A stretch of 8,133 nucleotides of DNA from Candidatus Omnitrophota bacterium (GCA_016867055.1 VGKN01000056.1:1-8133), one strand, 5' to 3'; shown: positions 1 to 6,110, counted from the first letter of the stretch. Numbers and translations are program-made. Notes: a model not told the origin generated them from the sequence alone.

Positions 1-527
1 TTTCGCCAGTTATAATAGAAGAAACTCCAAAGATAAATATTTATGATAAATTAAAAAGATTGGTTGATTTCTATAACTATTACTCTAATTTATATCAGCA
101 ACAGATTGTTCAGTGGAATGAAGACCCTAAAGAGCATTCCATAGAGAAATTTAGCATAGCTCCGCTTATAACAACAAAGGTTAAAAACTTATCCTATGTA
201 GTAAACAAGTATAGAGATAGGGCATATCTTGTTTCCATACATCTAATAAATCATTTATATGAGGATTATGAAATACGGGAGCAGCTTGATTTTTCTATTG
301 AGATCCCAGTTAAGTTTAAACCTCTTTCCGTTACTATGGTGTCTCCTGATACTGAAGAATTTACAAAATCTACACAACTGGCTTTTAGTTATAAAGAGGG
401 AAGTGTTGTTATGCGCATACCGAAGATAATTTATTATAATGTTATACTTATAGAAGGAAGGCCCTTTACCCCCATCGAAGAAAAGGAGGCTTTTTCCTCA
501 ACCTCGCTAAAAGGAAAAGAGGAATGA
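1..527 (+). CDS. C-terminal part of a glycoside-hydrolase-like protein (GH66-like C-terminal region), 5' end outside window
   Basis: The reading frame is open from base 3 to the TGA at 525-527, so this is the tail of a longer protein. A TTG at 60 is not a convincing start, because coding continues upstream of it. About 175 residues are visible. A Tyr-rich helix-like stretch (DFYNYYSNLYQQQI) is followed by a beta-rich segment containing HLINHL, then SPDTEE, a hydrophobic strand pair, and VVMRIPKIIYYNVILIEG. That order (YYxF...Y helix, then HLIN strand, SPD turn, and a final P-[IL]-xxY strand) resembles the C-terminal beta-sandwich of GH66 dextranase/cycloisomaltooligosaccharide glucanotransferase-like proteins. 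The catalytic domain is not in view. The last 25 or so residues are a charged, low-complexity tail. It is probably the first visible gene of the operon running to 4084. The family call is inferred from pattern only; another polysaccharide-active enzyme with a similar terminal sandwich is possible. Confidence 0.5.
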   Translation, partial: SPVIIEETPKINIYDKLKRLVDFYNYYSNLYQQQIVQWNEDPKEHSIEKFSIAPLITTKVKNLSYVVNKYRDRAYLVSIHLINHLYEDYEIREQLDFSIEIPVKFKPLSVTMVSPDTEEFTKSTQLAFSYKEGSVVMRIPKIIYYNVILIEGRPFTPIEEKEAFSSTSLKGKEE

Positions 528-551
528 GTAATCCCGTCTTTAGTATTTTTT

Positions 552-1373
552 ATGAAAATAAATAAGATGCCAGGGACAATTTTTATCCTACTCATTATTT
601 TAGCCTGCGGATGGTTTTATTTTAGATACTTTGAAATAAGAAGTATATATTTTCCAATAGGACCCATAGAATTTACTCCGAAAGAAGTCGGTCTTTTATA
701 TGAGGATATATTCTTTAAGACAAAAGATAATAAATTGTTAAATGGCTGGTTTGTTCCTAAGGACAGCTCAAGAGGGACTATAATTTTCTGCCACGGAAAT
801 GCGGGTAACATAAGCCATCGCTTAGAGTTTATAAAGATGTTTCATAACTTGGGTTTAAGTGTATTCATATTTGATTACAGGGGCTATGGAAAAAGTAAGG
901 GCACGCCCACCGAAAAAGGGACATATCTAGATGCAGAAGCCAGCTATGGTTATGTTTCGTCAAGAAGCGATATTGATAAAGAAAAGATTATAATCTATGG
1001 AGAATCTTTGGGCTCAGCAGTTGCAGTTGACCTTGCAACAAATGTTAATGCGAAAGTTCTTATAACCTTTGGCTGTTTTACGCGAACGGAGGATATGGCG
1101 AAAAGAATATACCCCTTCTTACCCCTGTGGCTTATGGTCTCTATGAAGTATGATTCGCTTTATAAAATTAAAGGTATAAAAATCCCAAAACTTATAATCC
1201 ATAGCCAGAATGATGAAATAGTGCCATTTGATTTGGGAAAGAAAGTCTTTAAAGAAGCGCCCGAGCCCAAAGAGTTTTATATGATGAGGGGTGGACACAA
1301 TGATGCGATATTGATTAATAGAGAAGAATTTTTGGAGAGGATAGACGAATTTTTGAGAAAAAATGGAGTTTGA
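552..1373 (+). CDS. Membrane-anchored alpha/beta hydrolase, BEM46/ABHD13-17-like serine hydrolase
   Basis: The protein has 273 residues. Residues 9-24 are a hydrophobic segment that probably anchors it in the inner membrane. C19 follows ILA and weakly resembles a lipobox, but the hydrophobic run continues after it, so an anchor is likelier. The fold landmarks are all present: HGNAGN (81-86) for the oxyanion region, DYRGYGKSKG (108-117), the nucleophile elbow GESLGS with Ser152, the acid Asp221 in SQNDEIVPF, and His249 in GGHND. The order and the DEIVPF and GGHND blocks are typical of the BEM46/ABHD13-17 group of serine hydrolases. These act on acyl esters or thioesters, usually with unknown bacterial substrates. 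The family's usual ES-FTS-DMA block is altered here to a TFGCFTRTEDMA version. The start at 552 has no recognisable Shine-Dalgarno, and the upstream gene ends 24 nt before, so translation is probably coupled. Substrate cannot be assigned. Confidence 0.9.
   Translation: MKINKMPGTIFILLIILACGWFYFRYFEIRSIYFPIGPIEFTPKEVGLLYEDIFFKTKDNKLLNGWFVPKDSSRGTIIFCHGNAGNISHRLEFIKMFHNLGLSVFIFDYRGYGKSKGTPTEKGTYLDAEASYGYVSSRSDIDKEKIIIYGESLGSAVAVDLATNVNAKVLITFGCFTRTEDMAKRIYPFLPLWLMVSMKYDSLYKIKGIKIPKLIIHSQNDEIVPFDLGKKVFKEAPEPKEFYMMRGGHNDAILINREEFLERIDEFLRKNGV
1365..1368 (+). promoter_or_regulatory. Ribosome binding site of greA
   Basis: GGAG lies 8 nt before the ATG at 1377, inside the last codons of the preceding hydrolase gene. 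It supports the chosen greA start and shows that the two genes are translated from one transcript. Confidence 0.7.
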
Positions 1374-1376
1374 GAA

Positions 1377-1847
1377 ATGGCCAAGATATTTTTAACAAGA
1401 GAAGGCTATGAAAAGTTGAGAGAAGAGTTAAATTTTCTAAGAACTGTAAAAAGAATGGAAATTGCAAAACATCTTGAGCATGCGCGTTCTATGGGAGACC
1501 TAAGAGAAAATGCCGAATATGATTCAGCAAAGGATGCTCAGGCGCACCTTGAAAAAAGAATATCGGAACTTGAAAATAAATTAGGAAACGCAAGTCTTAT
1601 AGACGAAGAGGCTATAGATAAAGATAGGGTTTTGATAGGCGCAAAGGTTACCATAATGGATTTAGAAACAAAGGAAGAATGTATATATACCTTAGTTTCC
1701 CAAGAAGAGGCAGACTTTTCGCAGAATAAGATTTCAATAAGCTCACCCGTTGGAAAGGCTCTTTTAGGTCATAGAGTGGATGAGGCAGTTGAAGTAAAGA
1801 TTCCAAAAGGAACCGTCAGATACAAAATTTTAAAAATAGAAAGATAA
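1377..1847 (+). CDS. greA: Transcription elongation factor GreA
   Basis: The 156-residue product is close to the usual GreA length of about 158. Residues 1-75 form the antiparallel coiled coil. Its tip carries [16 protein letters not shown], with Asp41 and Glu44 at the positions of the E. coli GreA catalytic acids. These acids stimulate cleavage of backtracked RNA in the RNA polymerase secondary channel. The C-terminal FKBP-like domain shows the family block [23 protein letters not shown] (about 123-145). The ATG lies 3 nt after the preceding stop and is served by GGAG at 1365. The stop at 1845-1847 is embedded in the sequence ATAA, where the next gene probably begins. It is a housekeeping gene inside an otherwise mixed operon. 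Confidence 0.97.
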   Translation: MAKIFLTREGYEKLREELNFLRTVKRMEIAKHLEHARSMGDLRENAEYDSAKDAQAHLEKRISELENKLGNASLIDEEAIDKDRVLIGAKVTIMDLETKEECIYTLVSQEEADFSQNKISISSPVGKALLGHRVDEAVEVKIPKGTVRYKILKIER

Positions 1848-2809
1848 ATTTAATTAAAATTCTTTGTCTAATCTTATTCATACACCTTCTTGTAGGAGGC
1901 TCTCCCATTATACCGGCAAATATAGAACCCGAGATTTCTACCTCTAATATCAAAACATATGTATCAAAACTTTCTAAAGACATAGGTGAGAGAAATTTTT
2001 TTAACTACAGCAAGTTGGAGGAAGCTAAAGGATATATAATAGAAGAATTCAAGAGATTTGGTTATAGCATAGAACTTAACGAATATAGCCTTGAAGGAAA
2101 AAAACTTAGCAATATAGTTGCTGAGAAAAAAGGCGATGTAAAACCTGAGGAAATTATAATTATTGGAGCCCATTATGATTCAGTCCTTGGTTCAAGCGGA
2201 GCAGATGACAATGCCTCGGGCGTAGCATGTTTATTAGAACTTGCGCGGATTTTATTTGATAAGCCCCTTGAAAGAACTATAAGGTTTGCGGCATTCACAA
2301 ACGAAGAACCCCCCTTCTTTTTAACTAATTCAATGGGAAGTAGTATATATGCTCATAAGTGTAGAAAGGCCAAGGAGAATATCCTGCTTATGATTTGCCT
2401 TGAGTCTGTAGGTTTTTATTCGAATGAGCCAAAATCTCAAGGTTATCCTCTTGGCTTAGGATTTTTTTATCCGGATAAGGCAGATTTTATTGCTGTTGTT
2501 GGAGATTTTCGCTCAAGGAAATTTGTTAAATATATAAAAGAGGTGTTTAAAAGACATTCTGCTTTAAAGGTTGAAACTTTGGTGGGCGTAAGCCTTATCA
2601 CCGGAGTAAACTTCTCTGACCACGCCTCATTCTGGGAAGAGGGCTATAAGGCAGCGATGATTACAGATACTGCATTCTATAGATACCCCTACTATCACAC
2701 ATATGAGGATACCTATGAAAAATTAGATTACGAAAGAATGTCAGGGTTGATAAAAGGCCTATACTGTCTCATAGAGGATTTGGGCGATAAACTTGGAAAG
2801 GATAATTAG
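1844..2809 (+). CDS. Exported M28-family zinc peptidase, apparently with a non-canonical start
   Basis: The frame is open from 1793 (after an in-frame TGA at 1790) to the TAG at 2807-2809. The first canonical start is TTG 2015, but residues encoded before it form a clear signal peptide ([18 protein letters not shown], cleavage perhaps after IPA) and the N-terminal helix of the peptidase. I therefore place the start at ATA 1844 (321 residues), overlapping the greA stop by 4 nt; ATT 1853 or 1859 are alternatives. Zinc-site residues in this numbering are His110 and Asp112 (AHYDS), Asp122 (GADDNASG), Glu154/Glu155 (NEEPP, general base and ligand), Glu187 (LES) and His285 (YYHTYED). Met, Gly and Tyr after NEEPP, together with SDHASFW-like and DTAFYR blocks, place it in the PF04389 aminopeptidase-type group. 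It should cleave peptides outside the cytoplasmic membrane. Glu187 where many M28 members have Asp is common in this subgroup. Confidence 0.85.
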   Translation: MNLIKILCLILFIHLLVGGSPIIPANIEPEISTSNIKTYVSKLSKDIGERNFFNYSKLEEAKGYIIEEFKRFGYSIELNEYSLEGKKLSNIVAEKKGDVKPEEIIIIGAHYDSVLGSSGADDNASGVACLLELARILFDKPLERTIRFAAFTNEEPPFFLTNSMGSSIYAHKCRKAKENILLMICLESVGFYSNEPKSQGYPLGLGFFYPDKADFIAVVGDFRSRKFVKYIKEVFKRHSALKVETLVGVSLITGVNFSDHASFWEEGYKAAMITDTAFYRYPYYHTYEDTYEKLDYERMSGLIKGLYCLIEDLGDKLGKDN

Positions 2810-2812
2810 TAG

Positions 2813-4084
2813 ATGAATCATAGAATATTTGCTCTAATAGTATTTATACTTGCTTATGTTTTGTTTATTTTTTTACCTAAGAGAAGAACTATTGTTGCTG
2901 TGGCTTCAAGCCTCCTACTCTTAGTAACCAGCACAGTTTCATTAAAGGAGGCGTTTCTTTCCATAAACTGGAATGTGATGGGGATATTTGTAGGGACATT
3001 GATAGTTGCAAATGTATTTATGGAAAGCAGGGTCCCCGCCTATCTTGCCGAGATAATTGTAGACAAGGCAAAAAATACTGCATGGGCAATACTTTTAATA
3101 TGCCTATTAACTGGTTTTATCTCGGCATTCGTAGAGAATGTGGCTACTGTTTTGATTGTTGCGCCTATTGCCCTTTCCTTAGCCAAAAAATTGAAGATAA
3201 ATCCAACGAACATGATGATTGCCATTGCCATATCAAGCAATCTACAGGGCACAGCCACCTTAATAGGAGACCCTCCAAGCATGCTTTTAGGCGGTTTTGC
3301 CAAGATGAATTTCGGGGATTTCTTTTTTTATAAGGGTCGTCCCAGTATATTCTTTGCAGTAGAACTGGGGGCAATAACCTCTTTTGTAGTTTTGTATTTC
3401 ATCTTTAGAAGACAAAAAGAAAAGGTTAAACTTATACCGTTGGAGAAGATAAAAACTTGGATTCCCACAATTATTTTAACAAGCCTGATAATTCTGTTGG
3501 CAGTCTCTTCTTTCTTTGATATCGGTTTTTCCTATATGGCGGGTGTAATCTGTATGATATTTGGCATTATTTCTATGCTTTGGGAAAAGTTTATAAATAA
3601 AACTCCTGTATTAGATGGGATAAAGGCCTTAGATTGGGAAACCACATTCTTTCTAGTTGGCATATTCATTCTCGTAGGCAGTATTACCATAACAGGGTGG
3701 ATAGAGATAGTCTCAGGTTATCTTTCAGGGATTGTGGGTGAGAATATATTCTTAGGGTATACCCTACTTGTTTTTATGTCGGTGTTTCTTTCCGCGTTTA
3801 TAGACAATGTTCCTTTTTTGGCTGCGATGCTTCCAGTGGCAATATCTATGTCTAATAAACTTGCAATAAATCCTTCTTTATTTCTTTTTGGTTTACTAAT
3901 TGGTGCAAGTTTAGGCGGTAATATTACTCCTATTGGCGCATCAGCAAATATTGTTGCCTGCGGTTTACTTAAAAAAGAGGGCTACACCGTTAAGTTTAAG
4001 GATTTTGTTAAAATTGGTTTGCCCTTTACATTAGCCGCAGTAAGCGCTGCTTATTTATTTGTCTGGTTTATATGGGGTAGGTAA
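2813..4084 (+). CDS. ArsB/NhaD (ion transporter) superfamily permease
   Basis: This 423-residue, almost wholly hydrophobic protein has about 11 membrane segments. It shows the internal duplication of the ion transporter superfamily. The first half has SAFVENVAT (Glu108, Asn109) followed by IGDPPSMLLGG (Asp153, Pro154, Pro155). The second half has SAFIDNVPF (Asp331, Asn332) followed by GGNITPIGASAN (368-379). These paired re-entrant-loop motifs are shared by ArsB, NhaD and the P-protein group. The substrate could be arsenite, Na+/H+ or a carboxylate; the sequence does not decide. The ATG lies 3 nt after the peptidase stop, with an AAAGGA-type site at about 2797-2802, so it is co-translated with the upstream genes. 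It is the last gene of the first operon. The next transcription unit also encodes a probable metal(loid) permease, which mildly favours an efflux role, but this is inference. Confidence 0.87.
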   Translation: MNHRIFALIVFILAYVLFIFLPKRRTIVAVASSLLLLVTSTVSLKEAFLSINWNVMGIFVGTLIVANVFMESRVPAYLAEIIVDKAKNTAWAILLICLLTGFISAFVENVATVLIVAPIALSLAKKLKINPTNMMIAIAISSNLQGTATLIGDPPSMLLGGFAKMNFGDFFFYKGRPSIFFAVELGAITSFVVLYFIFRRQKEKVKLIPLEKIKTWIPTIILTSLIILLAVSSFFDIGFSYMAGVICMIFGIISMLWEKFINKTPVLDGIKALDWETTFFLVGIFILVGSITITGWIEIVSGYLSGIVGENIFLGYTLLVFMSVFLSAFIDNVPFLAAMLPVAISMSNKLAINPSLFLFGLLIGASLGGNITPIGASANIVACGLLKKEGYTVKFKDFVKIGLPFTLAAVSAAYLFVWFIWGR

Positions 4085-4100
4085 TTTATGAGGAGACTTT

Positions 4101-4106
4101 TATAAT
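4101..4106 (+). promoter_or_regulatory. Candidate -10 box upstream of the metal-permease unit
   Basis: TATAAT matches the consensus exactly. The best -35 at 17-nt spacing (TAGGTA, 4078-4083) matches only 3 of 6, and no TGn extension is present. Transcription would begin near 4113, at the first arm of the hairpin. The same bases overlap an ATG preceded by GAGGAG (4090-4095), so the element could be part of a small leader ORF instead. Confidence 0.35.
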
Positions 4107-4111
4107 GATAT

Positions 4112-4164
4112 ACCCCGCACCTTCATCCGAGGTAGTTTAAGATTAGAGTAAAAAGGTGCGGGGT
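4112..4164 (+). repeat. Palindromic element with perfect 12-bp arms
   Basis: ACCCCGCACCTT at 4112-4123 is the exact reverse complement of AAGGTGCGGGGT at 4153-4164, with a 29-nt loop. No T-run follows (CAAATTC), so a classical rho-independent terminator is unlikely, though the stem is stable. The terminal bases ACCCCG/CGGGGT recur in the palindrome at 5465-5510. A REP- or MITE-like repeat is the likeliest reading; copies elsewhere in the genome would settle it. Confidence 0.6.
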
Positions 4165-4171
4165 CAAATTC

Positions 4172-4247
4172 GGCCAAACTAAGAGGCGACTCAAAGAAGA
4201 ACAGCTTATGTTCGCTGTCGCTCCATAAGTTGTGGCCTCATTTGAGG
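4172..4247 (+). promoter_or_regulatory. Structured 5' leader with possible alternative pairings near the ribosome binding site
   Basis: ACAGCTTATG (4201-4210) pairs with CATAAGTTGT (4224-4233) in a 10-bp stem with one G-U pair and a 13-nt loop. GAGGC (4183-4187) can extend it by pairing with GCCTC (4235-4239); GGCCA (4172-4176) with TGGCC (4233-4237) is another option. The same CCTC (4236-4239) can instead pair with GAGG (4244-4247), inside the Shine-Dalgarno region. These pairings exclude each other, as in a translational switch. It matches no riboswitch class I can recognise by eye. Whether it is regulatory is inference. Confidence 0.4.
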
Positions 4248-4251
4248 AGGT
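4245..4251 (+). promoter_or_regulatory. Strong ribosome binding site for the small Cys-rich membrane protein
   Basis: AGGAGGT sits 6 nt before the ATG at 4258. It is the best Shine-Dalgarno in the window and the main evidence that the 46-codon gene following it is real. Confidence 0.85.
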
Positions 4252-4257
4252 GTTTAA

Positions 4258-4398
4258 ATGTGGAAGATTATAATACTTGTAGCAGTTTTAATAGTAGGTG
4301 CATTTCTTATCAAGAATGTGGGCTGTGGTTGCGGTAGTATGAAAAAAGGAGAAGGCTTAAAGGATACAGATAAAAAAGATAAGGGATGTTGTAGTTAA
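4258..4398 (+). CDS. Small Cys-rich single-pass membrane protein, putative metal-binding partner of the adjacent permease
   Basis: This 46-residue product is easily missed by gene callers. Residues 3-18 are one hydrophobic helix. The rest is a hydrophilic, Lys/Asp-rich tail with Cys23 and Cys25 in GCGCGSMKKG and Cys44-Cys45 at the very C-terminus. Four thiols in a short tail suggest soft-metal binding, but no known family is recognised. A perfect AGGAGGT precedes it, and its TAA is followed with no gap by the ATG of the PF03773 permease, so the two must be made together. The plausible role is a membrane-tethered metal chaperone or an accessory subunit for the transporter. Cys23 follows NVG, which is a poor lipobox, so lipidation is not favoured. 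Gene existence is well supported; function is inferred from composition and neighbour only. Confidence 0.85.
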   Translation: MWKIIILVAVLIVGAFLIKNVGCGCGSMKKGEGLKDTDKKDKGCCS

Positions 4399-5283
4399 AT
4401 GGATAGATTTATTCTTATTTTAAAAGGTTATCTTATAGAAATATTACCTGCTTTAGCCCTGGGATTTTTCTTAAGTGGTTTAATACACGAGTTTGTTCCA
4501 AGTGCATGGGTAGAGAAAAACTTGGGTAACAAAGGCCTTAAGGCAATATTTTATTCTACCATCACAGGAACGATTTTGCCGATTTGCTGTTGGGGCGCCC
4601 TTCCGGTAGCGGTGAGTTTTTATAAAAAAGGTTCAAGGTTAGGGCCTATTCTGGCATTTCTGGTAGCAACGCCTGCAACCTCAGTAAGCGCGCTTATTGT
4701 AACCTATAGACTCTTGGGTTTAAAATTTACTGTTTTCCTCTTCTTCGCAGTAATTGTGATGGGTATGTTTATAGGTATTATAGGTAATAAGATTCCTTTT
4801 AGAGTTAAAGAAAACGAAAAAGAGATATGCCTGCATTGCAAAGAGCTCTCCCCGCATATACATAAGAAGGGTTTCTTAAAACGTATGCAATTCGTTTTTA
4901 AATTTGCCTTTTGGGATATGCCAAAGGAGATAGGCTTGGAGACCCTTTTAGGCATAGTTCTGGCGGCAATTGTAGCTACCTTTATTCCTTTGGGTGTATG
5001 GATTAAGAGGAATCTCTGGGGAGTTTACGGATATATTTTCAGTTTGGTATTTGGGCTTATAATATATATCTGCTCTACTGCTACTGTACCCTTAGTAGAT
5101 GTGCTTATAAAACAGGGAATGAATGTTGGAGCAGGGATGGTTTTGTTATTGGTTGGGCCTATCACCAGTTACGGAACGATTCTGGTGCTAAAGAAGGAAT
5201 TTGGAACGAAGATTCTATTGATATATTTGATTTTTATATCCCTTAGCTCTCTAATTTTAGGTTACCTATATTCATTACTTTGA
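4399..5283 (+). CDS. PF03773 (DUF318/ArsP-like) permease, putative metal efflux transporter
   Basis: The 294-residue protein has about eight membrane helices in two halves. The first half carries the family signature TGTILPICCWGALPVAVSFYKKG (57-79) with Cys63-Cys64, followed by the small-residue helix FLVATPATSVSALIV. The second half repeats it as YICSTATVPLVDVLIKQG with Cys225, then VGPITSYGTILVLKKEFG. The central cytoplasmic or exterior loop holds CLHC (144-147) and HIH (153-155), a ready soft-metal site. This architecture fits the permease group containing ArsP (organoarsenical efflux) and SO_0444-like proteins annotated as Cu/Zn efflux. The paired Cys and loop ligands favour metal export, but the ion is not determined. 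It abuts the small Cys-rich gene at 4258 with no intervening base. There is no own ribosome site, so translation is probably coupled. Confidence 0.9.
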   Translation: MDRFILILKGYLIEILPALALGFFLSGLIHEFVPSAWVEKNLGNKGLKAIFYSTITGTILPICCWGALPVAVSFYKKGSRLGPILAFLVATPATSVSALIVTYRLLGLKFTVFLFFAVIVMGMFIGIIGNKIPFRVKENEKEICLHCKELSPHIHKKGFLKRMQFVFKFAFWDMPKEIGLETLLGIVLAAIVATFIPLGVWIKRNLWGVYGYIFSLVFGLIIYICSTATVPLVDVLIKQGMNVGAGMVLLLVGPITSYGTILVLKKEFGTKILLIYLIFISLSSLILGYLYSLL

Positions 5284-5420
5284 CACCGCAGAATCGCTAA
5301 ATCCCACAAAGGCGTAACCGCTAAAGCGCAAAATAAGTCCTTCGCGTTTTTGTCGGTCTCACTGCAAAGAGCGCAAAGATTTTTGCGTTTTCGCGGATAT
5401 TCTACATTTTAGTGGTATAA
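5284..5420. repeat. Degenerate nested inverted repeat in gene-free region
   Basis: CCGCTAAAGCGCAAAA (5318-5333) matches the reverse complement of 5381-5396 at 14 of 16 positions. Inside it, the GCAAAGAGCGCAAAG segment (5364-5378) is partly complementary to the stretch around CTTCGCGTTTTTG (5340-5352). The outer flanks (near 5285 and 5418) are also weakly complementary, so the whole stretch is an imperfect long hairpin made of recurring CGCAAA-like units. No gene is visible here. It may be a decayed mobile repeat, or it may act as the 3' end of the permease transcript. Confidence 0.5.
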
Positions 5421-5464
5421 GTATGTATTTTTCAGCGAGAACTACTTTAAAATATTCTTATTTT

Positions 5465-5510
5465 ACCCCGTTAGAAATGGCGTATCACGCTGTGATATTT
5501 CTAACGGGGT
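5465..5510. repeat. Perfect 14-bp stem palindrome between convergent genes
   Basis: ACCCCGTTAGAAAT (5465-5478) is the exact reverse complement of 5497-5510. A 5-bp inner stem (ATCAC 5484-5488 with GTGAT 5492-5496, loop GCT) sits on top, with a 5-nt bulge on the left side. It ends one base before the stop codon of the - strand gene and lies downstream of the + strand permease, so it could end transcription from both sides. There is no long T-run on either strand. Its ends match those of the palindrome at 4112-4164, suggesting a repeat family. Confidence 0.65.
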
Positions 5511-6029
5511 TTATCCCTTCCAGATATACTTTGCCTCTTTGGGCTTTCTTAATTTAAGCATTGGATAGAATAATAAGAATAAAAGGGTCATTAACTCTAA
5601 GGCGGGGATAAGTTTAAGAGGGGTGTATATAACACATATTATGTTGAATTCTAATATACATTGATAAAGTAAGTATAGGATTAAATTGATAAAAAGAGAA
5701 ACTACCCTTAGGGTTATAGATATAATTTCTATGCACTCATTTTTGTTTTCTAATGAGGATAGCCAATAATCTTTGTTCGGGATAAACCACGTCATCCAAT
5801 TCGGAGCATTTTTCAAAAGAGATGGAATGGATGCCGTTGCTATATTTGTTATGCCAATAATTAGGTATAATATAATAAAAAACAGGGTCTTTTTTACCCA
5901 GAGATTCGGCTCTCCAAAAAGATTAAAATATACGGCTATCTTATCTGGAAGGGATTTATAGGAAAGGATAGGCTGTAAAATTATAAAGACCAGTAAAAAT
6001 AGCCAAAGCCATTTTAATATCAGTTTCAT
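5511..6029 (-). CDS. DUF1648-domain integral membrane protein
   Basis: The 172-residue product starts at ATG 6029. A TTG at 6068 would add 13 residues but coincides with the predicted transcription start, so I reject it. Residues 7-23 are the first membrane helix. It is followed by LPDKIAVYFNLFGEPNLW (27-44), matching the DUF1648 (PF07853) pattern LPD-x-HFN-x-GEP-x-W, with Tyr34 in place of the common His. A second helix spans about 48-68, then NWMTWFIPNKDYWL (77-90), a block that often follows this domain, then two more helices and a basic C-terminus. Members are membrane proteins of unknown function; in Firmicutes the domain occurs in SdpI-like immunity or sensor proteins. The gene is monocistronic, convergent with the permease and divergent from the gene at 6111. 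Its ribosome binding site is weak. Confidence 0.8.
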   Translation of the reverse strand: MKLILKWLWLFLLVFIILQPILSYKSLPDKIAVYFNLFGEPNLWVKKTLFFIILYLIIGITNIATASIPSLLKNAPNWMTWFIPNKDYWLSSLENKNECIEIISITLRVVSLFINLILYLLYQCILEFNIICVIYTPLKLIPALELMTLLFLLFYPMLKLRKPKEAKYIWKG

Positions 6030-6045
6030 TTTATCTTTATAGTTA

Positions 6046-6054
6046 TGATATAAT
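6046..6054 (+). promoter_or_regulatory. Extended -10 promoter for the small CxxxC protein gene
   Basis: TGATATAAT is a TGn extension plus a consensus TATAAT. Transcription would start near 6061, about 50 nt before the ATG at 6111. The -35 (around 6025-6030, TTCATT) is weak, as is usual for extended -10 promoters. It forms one arm of an inverted repeat (6044-6056 with 6073-6085). Confidence 0.5.
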
Positions 6055-6074
6055 AATCTTAAATTCAAAAACTT

Positions 6075-6083
6075 ATTATACCA
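6075..6083 (-). promoter_or_regulatory. Extended -10 promoter for the DUF1648 gene
   Basis: Read on the - strand, the bases give TGGTATAAT: a consensus -10 with a TGn extension. Initiation would fall near 6068, leaving about a 39-nt leader before ATG 6029. No good -35 is present. This placement is the reason for preferring ATG 6029 over TTG 6068. Confidence 0.5.
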
Positions 6084-6110
6084 TACATAGCAATAAAAAA
6101 AGATAATAAA

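Noticed and set aside
524..565. 13-codon ORF overlapping the stop of the first gene and the start of the hydrolase
   Set aside because: Too short and without independent support, although its ATGA junction could help ribosomes reach ATG 552.
2015..2809. M28 peptidase starting at TTG 2015
   Set aside because: It would discard a clear signal peptide and the N-terminal helix that is encoded in the same open frame back to the greA stop.
3040..3374. Overlapping ORFs on both strands inside the ArsB/NhaD permease gene
   Set aside because: They lie wholly within a gene with strong family motifs, and their translations show no domain features.
4112..4164. Rho-independent terminator for the first operon
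   Set aside because: The stem is strong but the loop is 29 nt and no T-run follows, so a repeat element is the better reading.
4085..4257. tRNA or known metal riboswitch in the gap before the Cys-rich gene
   Set aside because: No cloverleaf, no TTCGANT-type arm, and no recognisable czcD or yybP-ykoY core motif.
4704..4955. - strand ORF within the PF03773 permease gene
   Set aside because: Shadow of a well-supported gene; Cys-containing translation is a by-product of the opposite strand.
5423..5557. 44-codon + strand ORF across the palindrome
   Set aside because: No ribosome binding site, overlaps the 3' end of the DUF1648 gene on the other strand, and its sequence is mostly dictated by the palindrome.
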